The notes under the pieces were generated by a model. That model saw nothing but the letters and a program-made list of their open reading frames with translations. It was not told the DNA's origin and ran no database searches. From assembly GCA_946886255.1 (NCBI GenBank), contig CAMPIG010000174.1, positions 1-9,128 of the forward strand: DNA of 9,128 nucleotides, given 5' to 3'. This stretch comes from an uncultured Cellvibrio sp. GTDB lineage: Bacteria; Pseudomonadota; Gammaproteobacteria; Pseudomonadales; Cellvibrionaceae. The translations under genes were made by a program, and so were the position numbers. Position 1 is the stretch's first letter, and every line of letters starts with the position of its first letter. Positions 1 to 6,883 of this stretch are shown here, one piece after another.

Positions 1-182
1 CGGCCCGTACATTCCTGGTCCGGCTTTCCCTCGTCCAGATAACGTAACTCATCAAATAAGTTTTTGCCGAAACCCGTGCGTTTGATGGACTTCAAAAACT
101 GCTTCGGGATGATCATGTCCGTGTCGACATTCGCGCGGTCCATCGGCGCCGCGATACCGGTAATTACCGTAAAACTTTTCAT
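1..182 (-). CDS. leuD: 3-isopropylmalate dehydratase small subunit (LeuD), 5' part only
   Basis: This is the start of the small (swivel-domain) subunit of isopropylmalate isomerase, which pairs with LeuC to interconvert 2- and 3-isopropylmalate in cytoplasmic leucine synthesis. Only the first 60 residues lie in the window; the frame is still open at base 1. The visible part has the LeuD N-terminus: [13 protein letters not shown], then the family motif [14 protein letters not shown] (about residues 19-32) and the [13 protein letters not shown] segment. The ATG (182-180) overlaps the leuC stop by one base (TGATG), so translation is very probably coupled to leuC and the subunits made in balance. 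No anomaly is visible. The identification is firm; the remaining two thirds cannot be judged. Confidence 0.95.
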   Translation of the reverse strand, partial: MKSFTVITGIAAPMDRANVDTDMIIPKQFLKSIKRTGFGKNLFDELRYLDEGKPDQECTG

Positions 183-1609
183 CATGCATTCCCCCATTCG
201 CGTACATCAACGAAATGACCGGCAATGGCTGCCGCCGCAGCCATTGCCGGACTCACCAGATGCGTACGCCCACCATAACCCTGCCGTCCTTCAAAATTGC
301 GATTGGACGTCGATGCGCAATGTTCACCAGCCCCCAACTTATCAGCGTTCATCGCCAGACACATGGAACACCCGGGTTCGCGCCATTCGAGGCCCGCCTC
401 GATAAAAATACGATGCAAGCCTTCCGCCTCAGCTTGAGCTTTCACCGTACCGGAACCTGGCACAACAATAGCTTCCTTAACACTCGCAGCTTTGTTACGC
501 CCTTTGACTACAGCCGCAGCAGCGCGGATATCTTCGATGCGAGAGTTGGTACAAGAACCGATAAACACACGATCAACATGGATGGATGTCATAGGTTGAT
601 TTGCTTGTAAGCCCATATATTGCAATGCACGCAACATACCTTCGCGCTTCACCGGATCGGACTCACTAGCGGGATCGGGAACCTTATCATCCACTGCAAC
701 CACCATCTCTGGTGAGGTACCCCAACTGACCTGCGGCTTGATATCCTCTCCATGCAACTCAACAACTGTATCGAAATGCGCGCCCTCATCACTTTTAAAG
801 TCGCGCCAGGCAGCAACAGCCTTGTCCCACAATTCACCCGTGGGGGCATAAGTCCGGCCTTTTACATAGTCAATCGTGGTTTGATCGACCGCCACCATAC
901 CGGCACGCGCGCCAGCTTCGATAGCCATGTTGCATACCGTCATGCGACCTTCCATGCTCATATCACGAAACACCTGGCCGGCAAATTCCATCGCATGGCC
1001 GTTGCCACCGGCAGTTCCAATTTTGGCGATAATTGCCAAGACAACATCCTTGGGCGTGACGCCTGCGCCCAATTTTCCATCGACCTTGACCAACATGTTT
1101 TTCATTTTTTTGGCGACGAGACATTGAGTCGCCATCACATGCTCAACTTCGCTGGTGCCAATACCATGAGCCAAAGCACCGAGGGCGCCATTGGTGGCCG
1201 TGTGGGAATCGCCGCAAACAATAGTCATCCCCGGCAAGCAGGCGCCGGTTTCCGGGCCGATCACATGCACGATGCCTTGGCGGCTGTCATTGATCTTGAA
1301 CTCTACAATGCCGAATTCATCGCAGTTGTCGTCCAGGGTTTGCACCTGAATAAGGGACACCGGGTCCTGAATGCCTTTCACGCCGAACGCGCGCTCTTTT
1401 TGGGTGGTCGGCACGTTGTGATCGGGCGTTGCGAGAATAGAATCTATCCGCCAGGGTTTGCGCCCGGCCATACGCAGCCCCTCGAATGCCTGGGGTGACG
1501 TCACTTCATGAACGATATGGCGGTCGATATAAATCAATGCCGAACCGTCATCGCGTTGCTGGACAAGGTGGGCATCCCAGAGCTTGTCATAAAGAGTTTT
1601 TGCGGCCAT
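182..1609 (-). CDS. leuC: 3-isopropylmalate dehydratase large subunit (LeuC)
   Basis: This is the catalytic, iron-sulfur subunit of isopropylmalate isomerase (aconitase superfamily), second step of leucine synthesis, working with LeuD. The 475-residue length fits the bacterial LeuC family (about 465-475). The three Cys ligands expected for the [4Fe-4S] cluster are present: C353 in [12 protein letters not shown], and C414 and C417 in [32 protein letters not shown] (near residues 131-151) and [11 protein letters not shown] (434-444) are also family motifs. The ATG at 1609 is preceded by a Shine-Dalgarno-like AAGAGGT and gives the usual N-terminus ([11 protein letters not shown]). The stop overlaps the leuD start. 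The gene is transcribed away from the LysR gene, through a leader with repeats and dyads. No broken motif is seen. Confidence 0.98.
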   Translation of the reverse strand: MAAKTLYDKLWDAHLVQQRDDGSALIYIDRHIVHEVTSPQAFEGLRMAGRKPWRIDSILATPDHNVPTTQKERAFGVKGIQDPVSLIQVQTLDDNCDEFGIVEFKINDSRQGIVHVIGPETGACLPGMTIVCGDSHTATNGALGALAHGIGTSEVEHVMATQCLVAKKMKNMLVKVDGKLGAGVTPKDVVLAIIAKIGTAGGNGHAMEFAGQVFRDMSMEGRMTVCNMAIEAGARAGMVAVDQTTIDYVKGRTYAPTGELWDKAVAAWRDFKSDEGAHFDTVVELHGEDIKPQVSWGTSPEMVVAVDDKVPDPASESDPVKREGMLRALQYMGLQANQPMTSIHVDRVFIGSCTNSRIEDIRAAAAVVKGRNKAASVKEAIVVPGSGTVKAQAEAEGLHRIFIEAGLEWREPGCSMCLAMNADKLGAGEHCASTSNRNFEGRQGYGGRTHLVSPAMAAAAAIAGHFVDVREWGNA

Positions 1610-1630
1610 GGCTAACCTCTTGGGGCACGA

Positions 1631-1669
1631 TTACTTGAATAAAGGTTACTTGAATCAGGCTCAAGCCTG
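1631..1669. repeat. Direct repeat and overlapping dyads in the leuC leader
   Basis: TTACTTGAAT occurs at 1631-1640 and again at 1646-1655, a 15-bp period. Two dyads follow: CTTGA (1649-1653) with TCAAG (1661-1665), and CAGGCT (1656-1661) with AGCCTG (1664-1669). The two dyads share bases, so they cannot form together as RNA hairpins. The inner TGA-N7-TCA (1651-1663) also fits the T-N11-A pattern of LysR-type operators. All of it lies between the predicted leuC promoter and the leuC start. The repeats are seen directly; a role as operator or as leader RNA structure is inference. No leucine-rich leader peptide was recognised here. Confidence 0.5.
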
Positions 1670-1720
1670 TTTTTTGTGAATGTGAGCGCTATTTTACGGA
1701 CCACGAACCCATAAAACAAA

Positions 1721-1748
1721 TTTATAATTTTTATAGATTGCATTCCAA
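1721..1748 (-). promoter_or_regulatory. Candidate leuC(D) promoter
   Basis: On the minus strand TTGGAA (1748-1743) and TATAAA (1726-1721) are separated by 16 bp, a fair sigma-70 pair. Transcription would start near 1714, leaving a leader of about 100 nt before the leuC ATG that contains the direct repeats and dyads. No competing pair as good was noticed in this gap. Confidence 0.45.
1723..1735. promoter_or_regulatory. Candidate LysR-type operator overlapping divergent -10 elements
   Basis: TATAATTTTTATA is a perfect inverted repeat (5-bp arms, 3-bp centre) that matches the T-N11-A pattern bound by LysR-type regulators. It contains a consensus -10 (TATAAT, 1723-1728) pointing toward the lysR gene and overlaps the minus-strand TATAAA (1726-1721) pointing toward leuC. 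A protein bound here could block both promoters. The lysR-side -10 has no good -35. AT-rich palindromes arise easily by chance, so the operator role is inference from position and pattern. Confidence 0.4.
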
Positions 1749-1773
1749 ACAAGAATAGATATAGTGACGGCCC

Positions 1774-2655
1774 ATGGATACCCAACACCTACAGGCTTTT
1801 CTTGCCATCGCCGAAACCGGTTCGTTTTCTGCGGCCGCATTGCGTCTGCATCTAACGCAACCAGCGGTGAGTAAACGCATTGCTATTCTTGAAGAACAAC
1901 TCCATACCACCCTGTTTGATCGCATTGGGCGTCAGGTGTCACTGACCCAGGCGGGATTGTCGCTGTTGCCCACCGCGCGAAATATTCTTCAGGAGGTGGC
2001 CGCCGCCCAACGAGCCATTGCAGACTTGAAGGGCGAAGTTCGCGGTCAATTAAGCATCGCGACAAGCCATCACATTGGTCTCCATCGCTTGCCGCCCTAC
2101 CTGCGCGATTACTCACGCAGTTACCCCGAGGTAAAACTGGACCTGCATTTCCTCGATTCTGAACAAGCTTTTCAGGAAATTATTCAAGGGCGTTTTGATC
2201 TGGCCATCATCACGCTTGCCGAAGAAATGGATTCGCGCATTGCCGCCGATGTGATCTGGCGGGATCAGCTGCGCTTTGTTGCAGCACCGGCGCATCCGTT
2301 AGCCAGAGCAAAGACGTTAACACTGAAGGATTTGACGCCTTACCAGGCCATCATGCCGGATATGAATACCTACACCACCCGCTTGATTCGAACCGTGTTT
2401 GATCGGCAGCAGCAAGTGCTGGATATCACCATGGTGACCAACCATCTTGATACCATCAAGATGATGGTGGCGATTGGTTTGGGCTGGGGCGTTTTGCCGG
2501 AAACGATGATCGGTGAAGAGCTGCAAATACTGCCCGTACAACACCCGCCACTGACACGCCCTTTGGGCTGCATTTCCCATCGCCAACGCAGTCTGAATAA
2601 TGCGGCGCGCGCATTTCTTGACCTGCTTAAGCGCGATGGATTACATAGTGTTTAA
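1774..2655 (+). CDS. LysR-family transcriptional regulator, divergent from leuCD
   Basis: This is a 293-residue LysR-type regulator, the normal family length. Residues 1-60 form the winged helix-turn-helix (HLQAFLAIAETGSFSAAALR, then LTQPAVSKRIAILEEQL and LFDR); roughly residues 90-290 make the periplasmic-binding-protein-like effector domain, including the typical stretch RFVAAPAHPLAR. The ATG at 1774 places the HTH at the very N-terminus, as expected; the Shine-Dalgarno is weak. It is transcribed away from leuC, the classic LysR layout in which the protein controls both itself and the neighbour. Pseudomonads, as I recall, also carry a LysR gene beside leuCD. Control of leucine genes and the identity of the effector are inference. 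Confidence 0.93.
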   Translation: MDTQHLQAFLAIAETGSFSAAALRLHLTQPAVSKRIAILEEQLHTTLFDRIGRQVSLTQAGLSLLPTARNILQEVAAAQRAIADLKGEVRGQLSIATSHHIGLHRLPPYLRDYSRSYPEVKLDLHFLDSEQAFQEIIQGRFDLAIITLAEEMDSRIAADVIWRDQLRFVAAPAHPLARAKTLTLKDLTPYQAIMPDMNTYTTRLIRTVFDRQQQVLDITMVTNHLDTIKMMVAIGLGWGVLPETMIGEELQILPVQHPPLTRPLGCISHRQRSLNNAARAFLDLLKRDGLHSV

Positions 2656-2704
2656 AGATGGCTACTTGTTCGCACGATTAATGACTATTCTTTTTTCAAA
2701 AAAC

Positions 2705-2725
2705 CACACTGAGAAACACAGTGTG
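2705..2725. repeat. Inverted repeat downstream of the lysR gene
   Basis: CACACTG (2705-2711) and CAGTGTG (2719-2725) form a perfect 7-bp stem around a 7-base loop. A T6-C-A6 tract lies just before it (about 2690-2703). On the plus strand no T-run follows the stem, so it is a poor intrinsic terminator for the lysR gene; on the minus strand a T-run does follow, but no minus-strand gene ends here. Function is unassigned. Confidence 0.4.
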
Positions 2726-2842
2726 TTGTGCCAAGTATTACCGCAAACTACGTATTTTCATCTACACTTTGTAACGATCAATTTATACACTTAGAGCCTG
2801 ACATTTTCGTCGCGTTAACATCACCATCGAGGGACACATATC

Positions 2843-3574
2843 ATGAAAAAACTGACTCTTGCCACAACCCTGGCGCTTCTCTCTCCTTTAGCTGCGGCGG
2901 ACACTATTCTTGGTGTGTATGCGGGAGCTGGCCAATGGCAGGGAGAATACAGCGGTAATGCGGGCGACCCAAGCATTGATGTGAAATCCCTGGGCATGGA
3001 TGAAGAAGACAACAACTACTATTACATTGCGTTAGAGCATCCGGTACCGATTATTCCGAATATCAAGCTGCAAAAAATGGATATTACCAGCGAACAAACC
3101 GCAATCATTGACCAAAGCTTCGTCATTGATGGCACTCCCTTTGTCGCCGGCACCGAAGTCGCCTCTGACTTCGATCTCAGCCATATGGATATCGTGCTTT
3201 ATTATGAATTGCTCGATAATTGGGTAAATCTGGATGTCGGTTTGAATATTCGTAAATTCGATGGTCACGTCACCGCCGTAAGCGAATTTACGAGTGAATC
3301 AGTTGACCTGGATGAAGCCATTCCAATGATTTACGCAAAAGCTCAATTCGATTTACCTCTGACCGGGTTTTCTGTAGGACTTGAAGGCAACGCGATCAAT
3401 TATGAAGATAATCGCCTGACCGACTACAGTGCCAAGCTGCAGTATATGTTTGATTCAGCATTGGATATCGGCCTGGAAGTTGGCTACCGTGAAATGTCAT
3501 TGGAAGTTGATGAGGATGTAACGGCCGATATACAACTTAAGGGTCCTTACGCTGCACTGCTGTTCCACTTTTAA
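2843..3574 (+). CDS. Outer-membrane beta-barrel protein of unknown function (TIGR04219-like)
   Basis: This encodes a 243-residue precursor of a secreted outer-membrane protein. Residues 1-19 are a signal peptide: basic MKK, a hydrophobic core, and an A-A-A cleavage site before D20. The mature part starts with a strand-like ILGVYAGAGQWQGEY segment, continues with alternating beta-strand patterns separated by acidic loops, and ends in LLFHF, a C-terminal aromatic residue as recognised by the BAM machinery. The layout resembles the TIGR04219 family of proteobacterial outer-membrane proteins, whose function I do not know. GAGGG lies 9 bases before the ATG. It stands alone between the lysR gene and a strong terminator, so it is probably a single-gene transcript. 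No substrate or partner can be read from the sequence. Confidence 0.85.
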   Translation: MKKLTLATTLALLSPLAAADTILGVYAGAGQWQGEYSGNAGDPSIDVKSLGMDEEDNNYYYIALEHPVPIIPNIKLQKMDITSEQTAIIDQSFVIDGTPFVAGTEVASDFDLSHMDIVLYYELLDNWVNLDVGLNIRKFDGHVTAVSEFTSESVDLDEAIPMIYAKAQFDLPLTGFSVGLEGNAINYEDNRLTDYSAKLQYMFDSALDIGLEVGYREMSLEVDEDVTADIQLKGPYAALLFHF

Positions 3575-3590
3575 TTACATCACGTGAACT

Positions 3591-3623
3591 AATAATACCC
3601 CGGCAATGCCGGGGTATTATTTT
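3591..3623. terminator. Strong, probably bidirectional intrinsic terminator
   Basis: AATAATACCCCGGC (3591-3604) pairs perfectly with its complement at 3608-3621 around an AAT loop: a 14-bp stem with a GC core, running into TTTT on the plus strand. It begins 16 bases after the outer-membrane protein stop and lies just past the stop of the convergent amidase gene, so it probably serves both. The minus-strand side has only the AT-rich stem base and a weaker T-run. Confidence 0.9.
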
Positions 3624-3629
3624 AGAACG

Positions 3630-4403
3630 TCAATCGCGCAACTCAAAATTATCCGCATCCATATGCGCCGGAAATGCTGCACGATATTCCTGTAAACGCT
3701 GTGCGCTCAACTGCATAATAAAACAACCGTTAGCTGCTTTTGCCTGAAGCAACTCAATGCCATCAGGACCATAGACCGAAGAATCGCCACCATAATGCTG
3801 TTGTTTTTCATCGACACCAATACGATTCACACCCGCGACGTAACTTAAATTTTCGATAGCACGCGCCTGCAATAATCGATTCCAATGCAATTCCCGCGCG
3901 CTCGGCCAGTTGGCAACATAGATCGCCAGATCATAGTCACCACGGTTACGCGACCACACCGGAAAGCGCAGGTCATAACACACCAGCGGTAAAACTCGCC
4001 AACCCTTGACCTCAACCACCACGCGCTTATTTCCGTTCGCGTAGCGAGTATGTTCACCAGCCATGCGGAATAAATGGCGTTTGTCATAATGAGTATAGCT
4101 GCCATCAGGGCGCATCCAGACCAACCGATTAAAATAATCCTCACCTTCTTTAACCACCAGGCTACCGGTTACGACTGCACCGAGTGCGTTCGCCTGTCGC
4201 GCCATCCACTCATAAGCTCGCCCACCAACCGCTTCGGCATAGTTGCGCGCACCCGCACAAAAACCCGTAGTAAACACCTCCGGCAGAATCACCAGATCAC
4301 AGCCGCTGGCAAGTTTGATCTCTTGCGCAAAAACATCCAGATTATGTTGCGGATTATTGGGCAATATTTCGTGTTGAATCAATGCAATACGCAAGTCATT
4401 CAC
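3630..4403 (-). CDS. Carbon-nitrogen hydrolase, YafV-type omega-amidase
   Basis: This is a 257-residue cytoplasmic nitrilase-superfamily hydrolase, close in length and sequence to E. coli YafV. Omega-amidases of this type hydrolyse 2-oxoglutaramate and 2-oxosuccinamate to the 2-oxo acids and ammonia, clearing by-products of glutamine and asparagine transamination. The catalytic set is intact: E42 in LPEVFTTGF, K108 in YDKRHLF, E117 in AGEHTRY and C142 in LPLVCYDLRFPVWSRN. YVANWPSAR and ARAIENLSYVAGVNR are also shared with YafV. The start is a GTG with GAGGT 8 bases upstream; no nearby in-frame ATG was found. That Shine-Dalgarno overlaps the stop of the upstream MFS gene, 11 bp away, so the two are surely cotranscribed. 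The family is firm; the exact substrate is inferred. Confidence 0.93.
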   Translation of the reverse strand: MNDLRIALIQHEILPNNPQHNLDVFAQEIKLASGCDLVILPEVFTTGFCAGARNYAEAVGGRAYEWMARQANALGAVVTGSLVVKEGEDYFNRLVWMRPDGSYTHYDKRHLFRMAGEHTRYANGNKRVVVEVKGWRVLPLVCYDLRFPVWSRNRGDYDLAIYVANWPSARELHWNRLLQARAIENLSYVAGVNRIGVDEKQQHYGGDSSVYGPDGIELLQAKAANGCFIMQLSAQRLQEYRAAFPAHMDADNFELRD

Positions 4404-4414
4404 AGCGATCTACC

Positions 4415-5611
4415 TCAAGAGTCAGATAATTCGATAACCCTATGCGCTTTAGGGAAAACGCCCAGATATGCAATCAATAAAGCCAGCAAAGCACAAATGC
4501 CACACAGATAAAACGTTAGTTCGGCACTATGATCCCACAATATACCGCCCAACAATGCACCCAAAGCACCTCCGGCACCAAAGCTAAGGGAGCTGTACAA
4601 AGCCTGCCCCTGGCTTTGGTGCGCACCGCCAAAATAGCGCCGCACCATTTCGATAGACACTGCATGAGCCACACCAAAACTACCCGCGTGCAACAACTGG
4701 GCAAAAACCAGGATAGGCCAATATTCTGCAAAGGCGGCAATCAACCACCAGCGAATACTTGTCACTAATAACACCCATAACAACAAAGTGCGTAGAGAAA
4801 AATGCCTCAGCAAATGGTGCATTACGATGAACACAACCACCTCAGCCATCACACCCAAGGCCCACAACAACCCAGTAACACCGCTGCTGTATTGGTGGTT
4901 ATCGATCAAATAAAGGCTATAGAAAGTGTAGTAAGGTCCGTGACTGAGCTGCAACAAAAAACTCATCAATAAAAAACATAACATCGCCGGTTGACCGACA
5001 ATTCGCCAAAAACCTCCGGGCTTGTCATTCGAAATGTTCGAGGCTATAGGCTTCAAACTGACACTGGATAAACCAATCAACAGCAAAAAGGTGAAGATAA
5101 ATACTGGCAAATAGCGAACCGACAATATGTCGAACAACCAACCTAACAACATAACTGCCGCAATGAAACCCAAGGATCCCCACAAACGAATCTGACCATA
5201 GCGATGATGCTCTTTTGCAAGGTAAGTCAATGTGATCACTTCGAATTGTGGCAACACGGCATGCCAGAAAAACGTATAAGCGCTCACCACCACGACTAGC
5301 CATGCAAACGATTGATCGACAAAGACACCGGCAAAAAAAGTACAGGCGGCAAAACTACCCAAGCGAATGATCTGCAAACGCTTTTGTGTTCGGTCTGCCA
5401 ACCAGCCCCAGAAATTGGGGGCAATAATGCGCGTAGCCAGAATGATCGCACCGATAATACCGACATCGCGCGAACTGTATCCCAAGGATTTCAGGTAAAC
5501 GCCCCAGTAGGGAACCATCGCACCGACGACGCAGAAGTAAAAAAAATAGAAACTGGATAATCGCCAATAGGGCAACGCCGGCGAAGTAACAGGTGACGGG
5601 GAGTCAGACAT
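4415..5611 (-). CDS. Major facilitator superfamily transporter (HcaT/LacY-like)
   Basis: This is a 398-residue inner-membrane permease with about 12 hydrophobic segments, the usual MFS size. The N-terminal half starts with PYWRLSSFYFFYF and VGAMVPYWGVYLKSLG; loop 2-3 carries the MFS signature GWLADRTQKR (residues 69-78); a charged stretch near the middle separates the halves. The style is that of the MFS_1_like group, which includes E. coli HcaT (3-phenylpropionate transporter). The substrate is unknown. I chose the ATG at 5611; a TTG at 5626 would add five residues, but neither has a clear Shine-Dalgarno. It lies 77 bp after aroC, with a hairpin between, and its stop overlaps the Shine-Dalgarno of the amidase gene. 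A related MFS gene sits beside aroC in Pseudomonas, as I recall. Confidence 0.9.
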   Translation of the reverse strand: MSDSPSPVTSPALPYWRLSSFYFFYFCVVGAMVPYWGVYLKSLGYSSRDVGIIGAIILATRIIAPNFWGWLADRTQKRLQIIRLGSFAACTFFAGVFVDQSFAWLVVVVSAYTFFWHAVLPQFEVITLTYLAKEHHRYGQIRLWGSLGFIAAVMLLGWLFDILSVRYLPVFIFTFLLLIGLSSVSLKPIASNISNDKPGGFWRIVGQPAMLCFLLMSFLLQLSHGPYYTFYSLYLIDNHQYSSGVTGLLWALGVMAEVVVFIVMHHLLRHFSLRTLLLWVLLVTSIRWWLIAAFAEYWPILVFAQLLHAGSFGVAHAVSIEMVRRYFGGAHQSQGQALYSSLSFGAGGALGALLGGILWDHSAELTFYLCGICALLALLIAYLGVFPKAHRVIELSDS

Positions 5612-5647
5612 AACAGTTGCGGGCAACGCCGGGGGCAGAGAAAAGAT

Positions 5648-5678
5648 GATAGCGACCGAAGCAGTGCCGACCGCTATC
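5648..5678 (-). other. Stem-loop between aroC and the MFS gene
   Basis: GATAGCG (5648-5654) and CGCTATC (5672-5678) form a perfect 7-bp stem with a 17-base loop. Read on the minus strand, it lies just after the aroC stop and about 37 bases before the MFS start, followed by ATCTTTTC. The T-run is short, so at best it is a partial terminator or a processing/stability element limiting readthrough from aroC. Function is inference. Confidence 0.35.
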
Positions 5679-5688
5679 GCGAATAGAA

Positions 5689-6789
5689 TTATTTAACGCG
5701 CGCCGGAATTACCGGTACATCGTGTTTAACCGCACCGTTTTGACCACGATGACGCAGCAGGTGATCCATCAACACCAAAGCCAACATAGCTTCGGCGATG
5801 GGCGTCGCACGAATACCGACACAGGGATCATGGCGACCTTTGGTGATCACCTCCACGGGATTGCCGTGCACGTCCACACTACGACCGGGAATATGCAAAC
5901 TGCTGGTGGGTTTGAGGGCAATATTCGCCACAATATCCTGACCCGAAGAAATGCCGCCGAGAATACCCCCCGCATTATTGGATAGAAAACCTTCCGGGGT
6001 CATCTCGTCACGGTGCTTACTGCCGCGTTGATCCACCACGCCGAACCCTTCACCAATTTCTACTCCTTTAACCGCATTGATACTCATCAATGCGTGGGCA
6101 ATTTCTGCATCAAGACGATCAAAGATCGGTTCGCCCAAACCCGGTGGAACACCCGTAGCTACCACAGTAATTTTAGCACCGATGGAGTCGCCCTCTTTAT
6201 TAAGGACTTTCATAAACTCTTCCATCTCGGGCACTTTACTGGCGTCTGGGCAAAAGAAAGGATTCTGCTCAATCTGATCCCAATCCACGGTTTCAATTTT
6301 GATGGGACCTAACTGCGAAAGATAACCACGCACTTCAATACCCAGCACATCCTTCAAATATTTTTTGGCAATAGATCCTGCTGCAACACGCATTGCCGTT
6401 TCGCGCGCAGAAGAACGGCCACCGCCACGATAATCGCGCACACCGTATTTTTGCATATAGGTGTAATCGGCATGGGCCGGCCGGAACTGGTCTTTGATAT
6501 TGGAATAATCTTTAGAGCGCTGATCGGTGTTTTCAATGATCAACCCGATGGGTGTACCGGTGGTCTTGCCTTCAAAGACGCCAGAGAGAATCTTCACTTC
6601 GTCCGCTTCGCGGCGCTGCGTGGTATAGCGGGATTGGCCAGGTTTACGGCGGTCCAGGTCTATTTGAATATCCGTTTCGCTGAGTTCGAGCCCCGGCGGG
6701 CAACCGTCTACGATGCAGCCCAATGCCAGGCCGTGGCTCTCGCCGAAGGTGGTGACGGTAAATAATTTGCCATAACTGTTACCGGACAT
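5689..6789 (-). CDS. aroC: Chorismate synthase (AroC)
   Basis: AroC makes chorismate from 5-enolpyruvylshikimate-3-phosphate in the last shikimate-pathway step, using reduced FMN; chorismate feeds aromatic amino acids, folate and quinones. The 366 residues match the family (E. coli has 361) and are highly similar along the whole length. Motifs include TTFGESHG (residues 13-20), RPAHADYTY (103-111), [10 protein letters not shown] (122-131), [11 protein letters not shown] and [12 protein letters not shown]. The frame runs upstream to 6837, but I choose the ATG at 6789: it gives the family N-terminus [16 protein letters not shown], has AAGAGAG at the right distance, and the upstream part overlaps a consensus -10. 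It lies 94 bp after prmB. No missing residue or frameshift is seen. Confidence 0.98.
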   Translation of the reverse strand: MSGNSYGKLFTVTTFGESHGLALGCIVDGCPPGLELSETDIQIDLDRRKPGQSRYTTQRREADEVKILSGVFEGKTTGTPIGLIIENTDQRSKDYSNIKDQFRPAHADYTYMQKYGVRDYRGGGRSSARETAMRVAAGSIAKKYLKDVLGIEVRGYLSQLGPIKIETVDWDQIEQNPFFCPDASKVPEMEEFMKVLNKEGDSIGAKITVVATGVPPGLGEPIFDRLDAEIAHALMSINAVKGVEIGEGFGVVDQRGSKHRDEMTPEGFLSNNAGGILGGISSGQDIVANIALKPTSSLHIPGRSVDVHGNPVEVITKGRHDPCVGIRATPIAEAMLALVLMDHLLRHRGQNGAVKHDVPVIPARVK

Positions 6790-6836
6790 AATGCTCTCTT
6801 GCGTCAAAATAGAGGTGGAAAATTCAGGAACCGGCA

Positions 6837-6865
6837 ATTATACGTGACTGGCCAGCATGCAGCAT
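6837..6865 (-). promoter_or_regulatory. Candidate aroC promoter
   Basis: In the prmB-aroC gap the minus strand carries a perfect -10, TATAAT (6842-6837), but the -35 position (6865-6860, ATGCTG at 17 bp) is a poor match and no extended TG is present. Transcription would start near 6830, about 40 bases before the aroC ATG. It suggests aroC can be expressed independently of prmB. Confidence 0.4.
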
Positions 6866-6883
6866 CCCTTCTCGGAATCGGCA

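Noticed and set aside
752..1498. 248-codon open frame on the plus strand, antisense to leuC
   Set aside because: It lies wholly inside the well-conserved leuC, shows no recognisable protein motif, and its openness is explained by the codon use of leuC on the other strand.
1656..1675. Terminator-like hairpin plus T-run on the plus strand in the leuC-lysR gap
   Set aside because: CAGGCT-CA-AGCCTG followed by T6 resembles a terminator, but its loop is only two bases and no plus-strand gene ends there; more likely part of the leuC leader or an operator.
2600..2958. Short plus-strand frames running from the lysR 3' end into the outer-membrane protein gene
   Set aside because: They overlap both real genes in other frames, have odd composition and no family features; the signal-peptide gene at 2843 explains the region.
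5612..5692. Hydrophobic in-frame stretch upstream of the MFS start, open back to the aroC stop
   Set aside because: It has no ATG or GTG; only TTG at 5626, CTG, or an ATT overlapping the aroC stop could start it, none with a Shine-Dalgarno, and MFS relatives do not need an extra segment there.
6790..6837. N-terminal extension of aroC by 16 codons
   Set aside because: It starts at a TTG that overlaps a consensus -10, lacks family similarity, and the ATG at 6789 has a good Shine-Dalgarno and the standard N-terminus.
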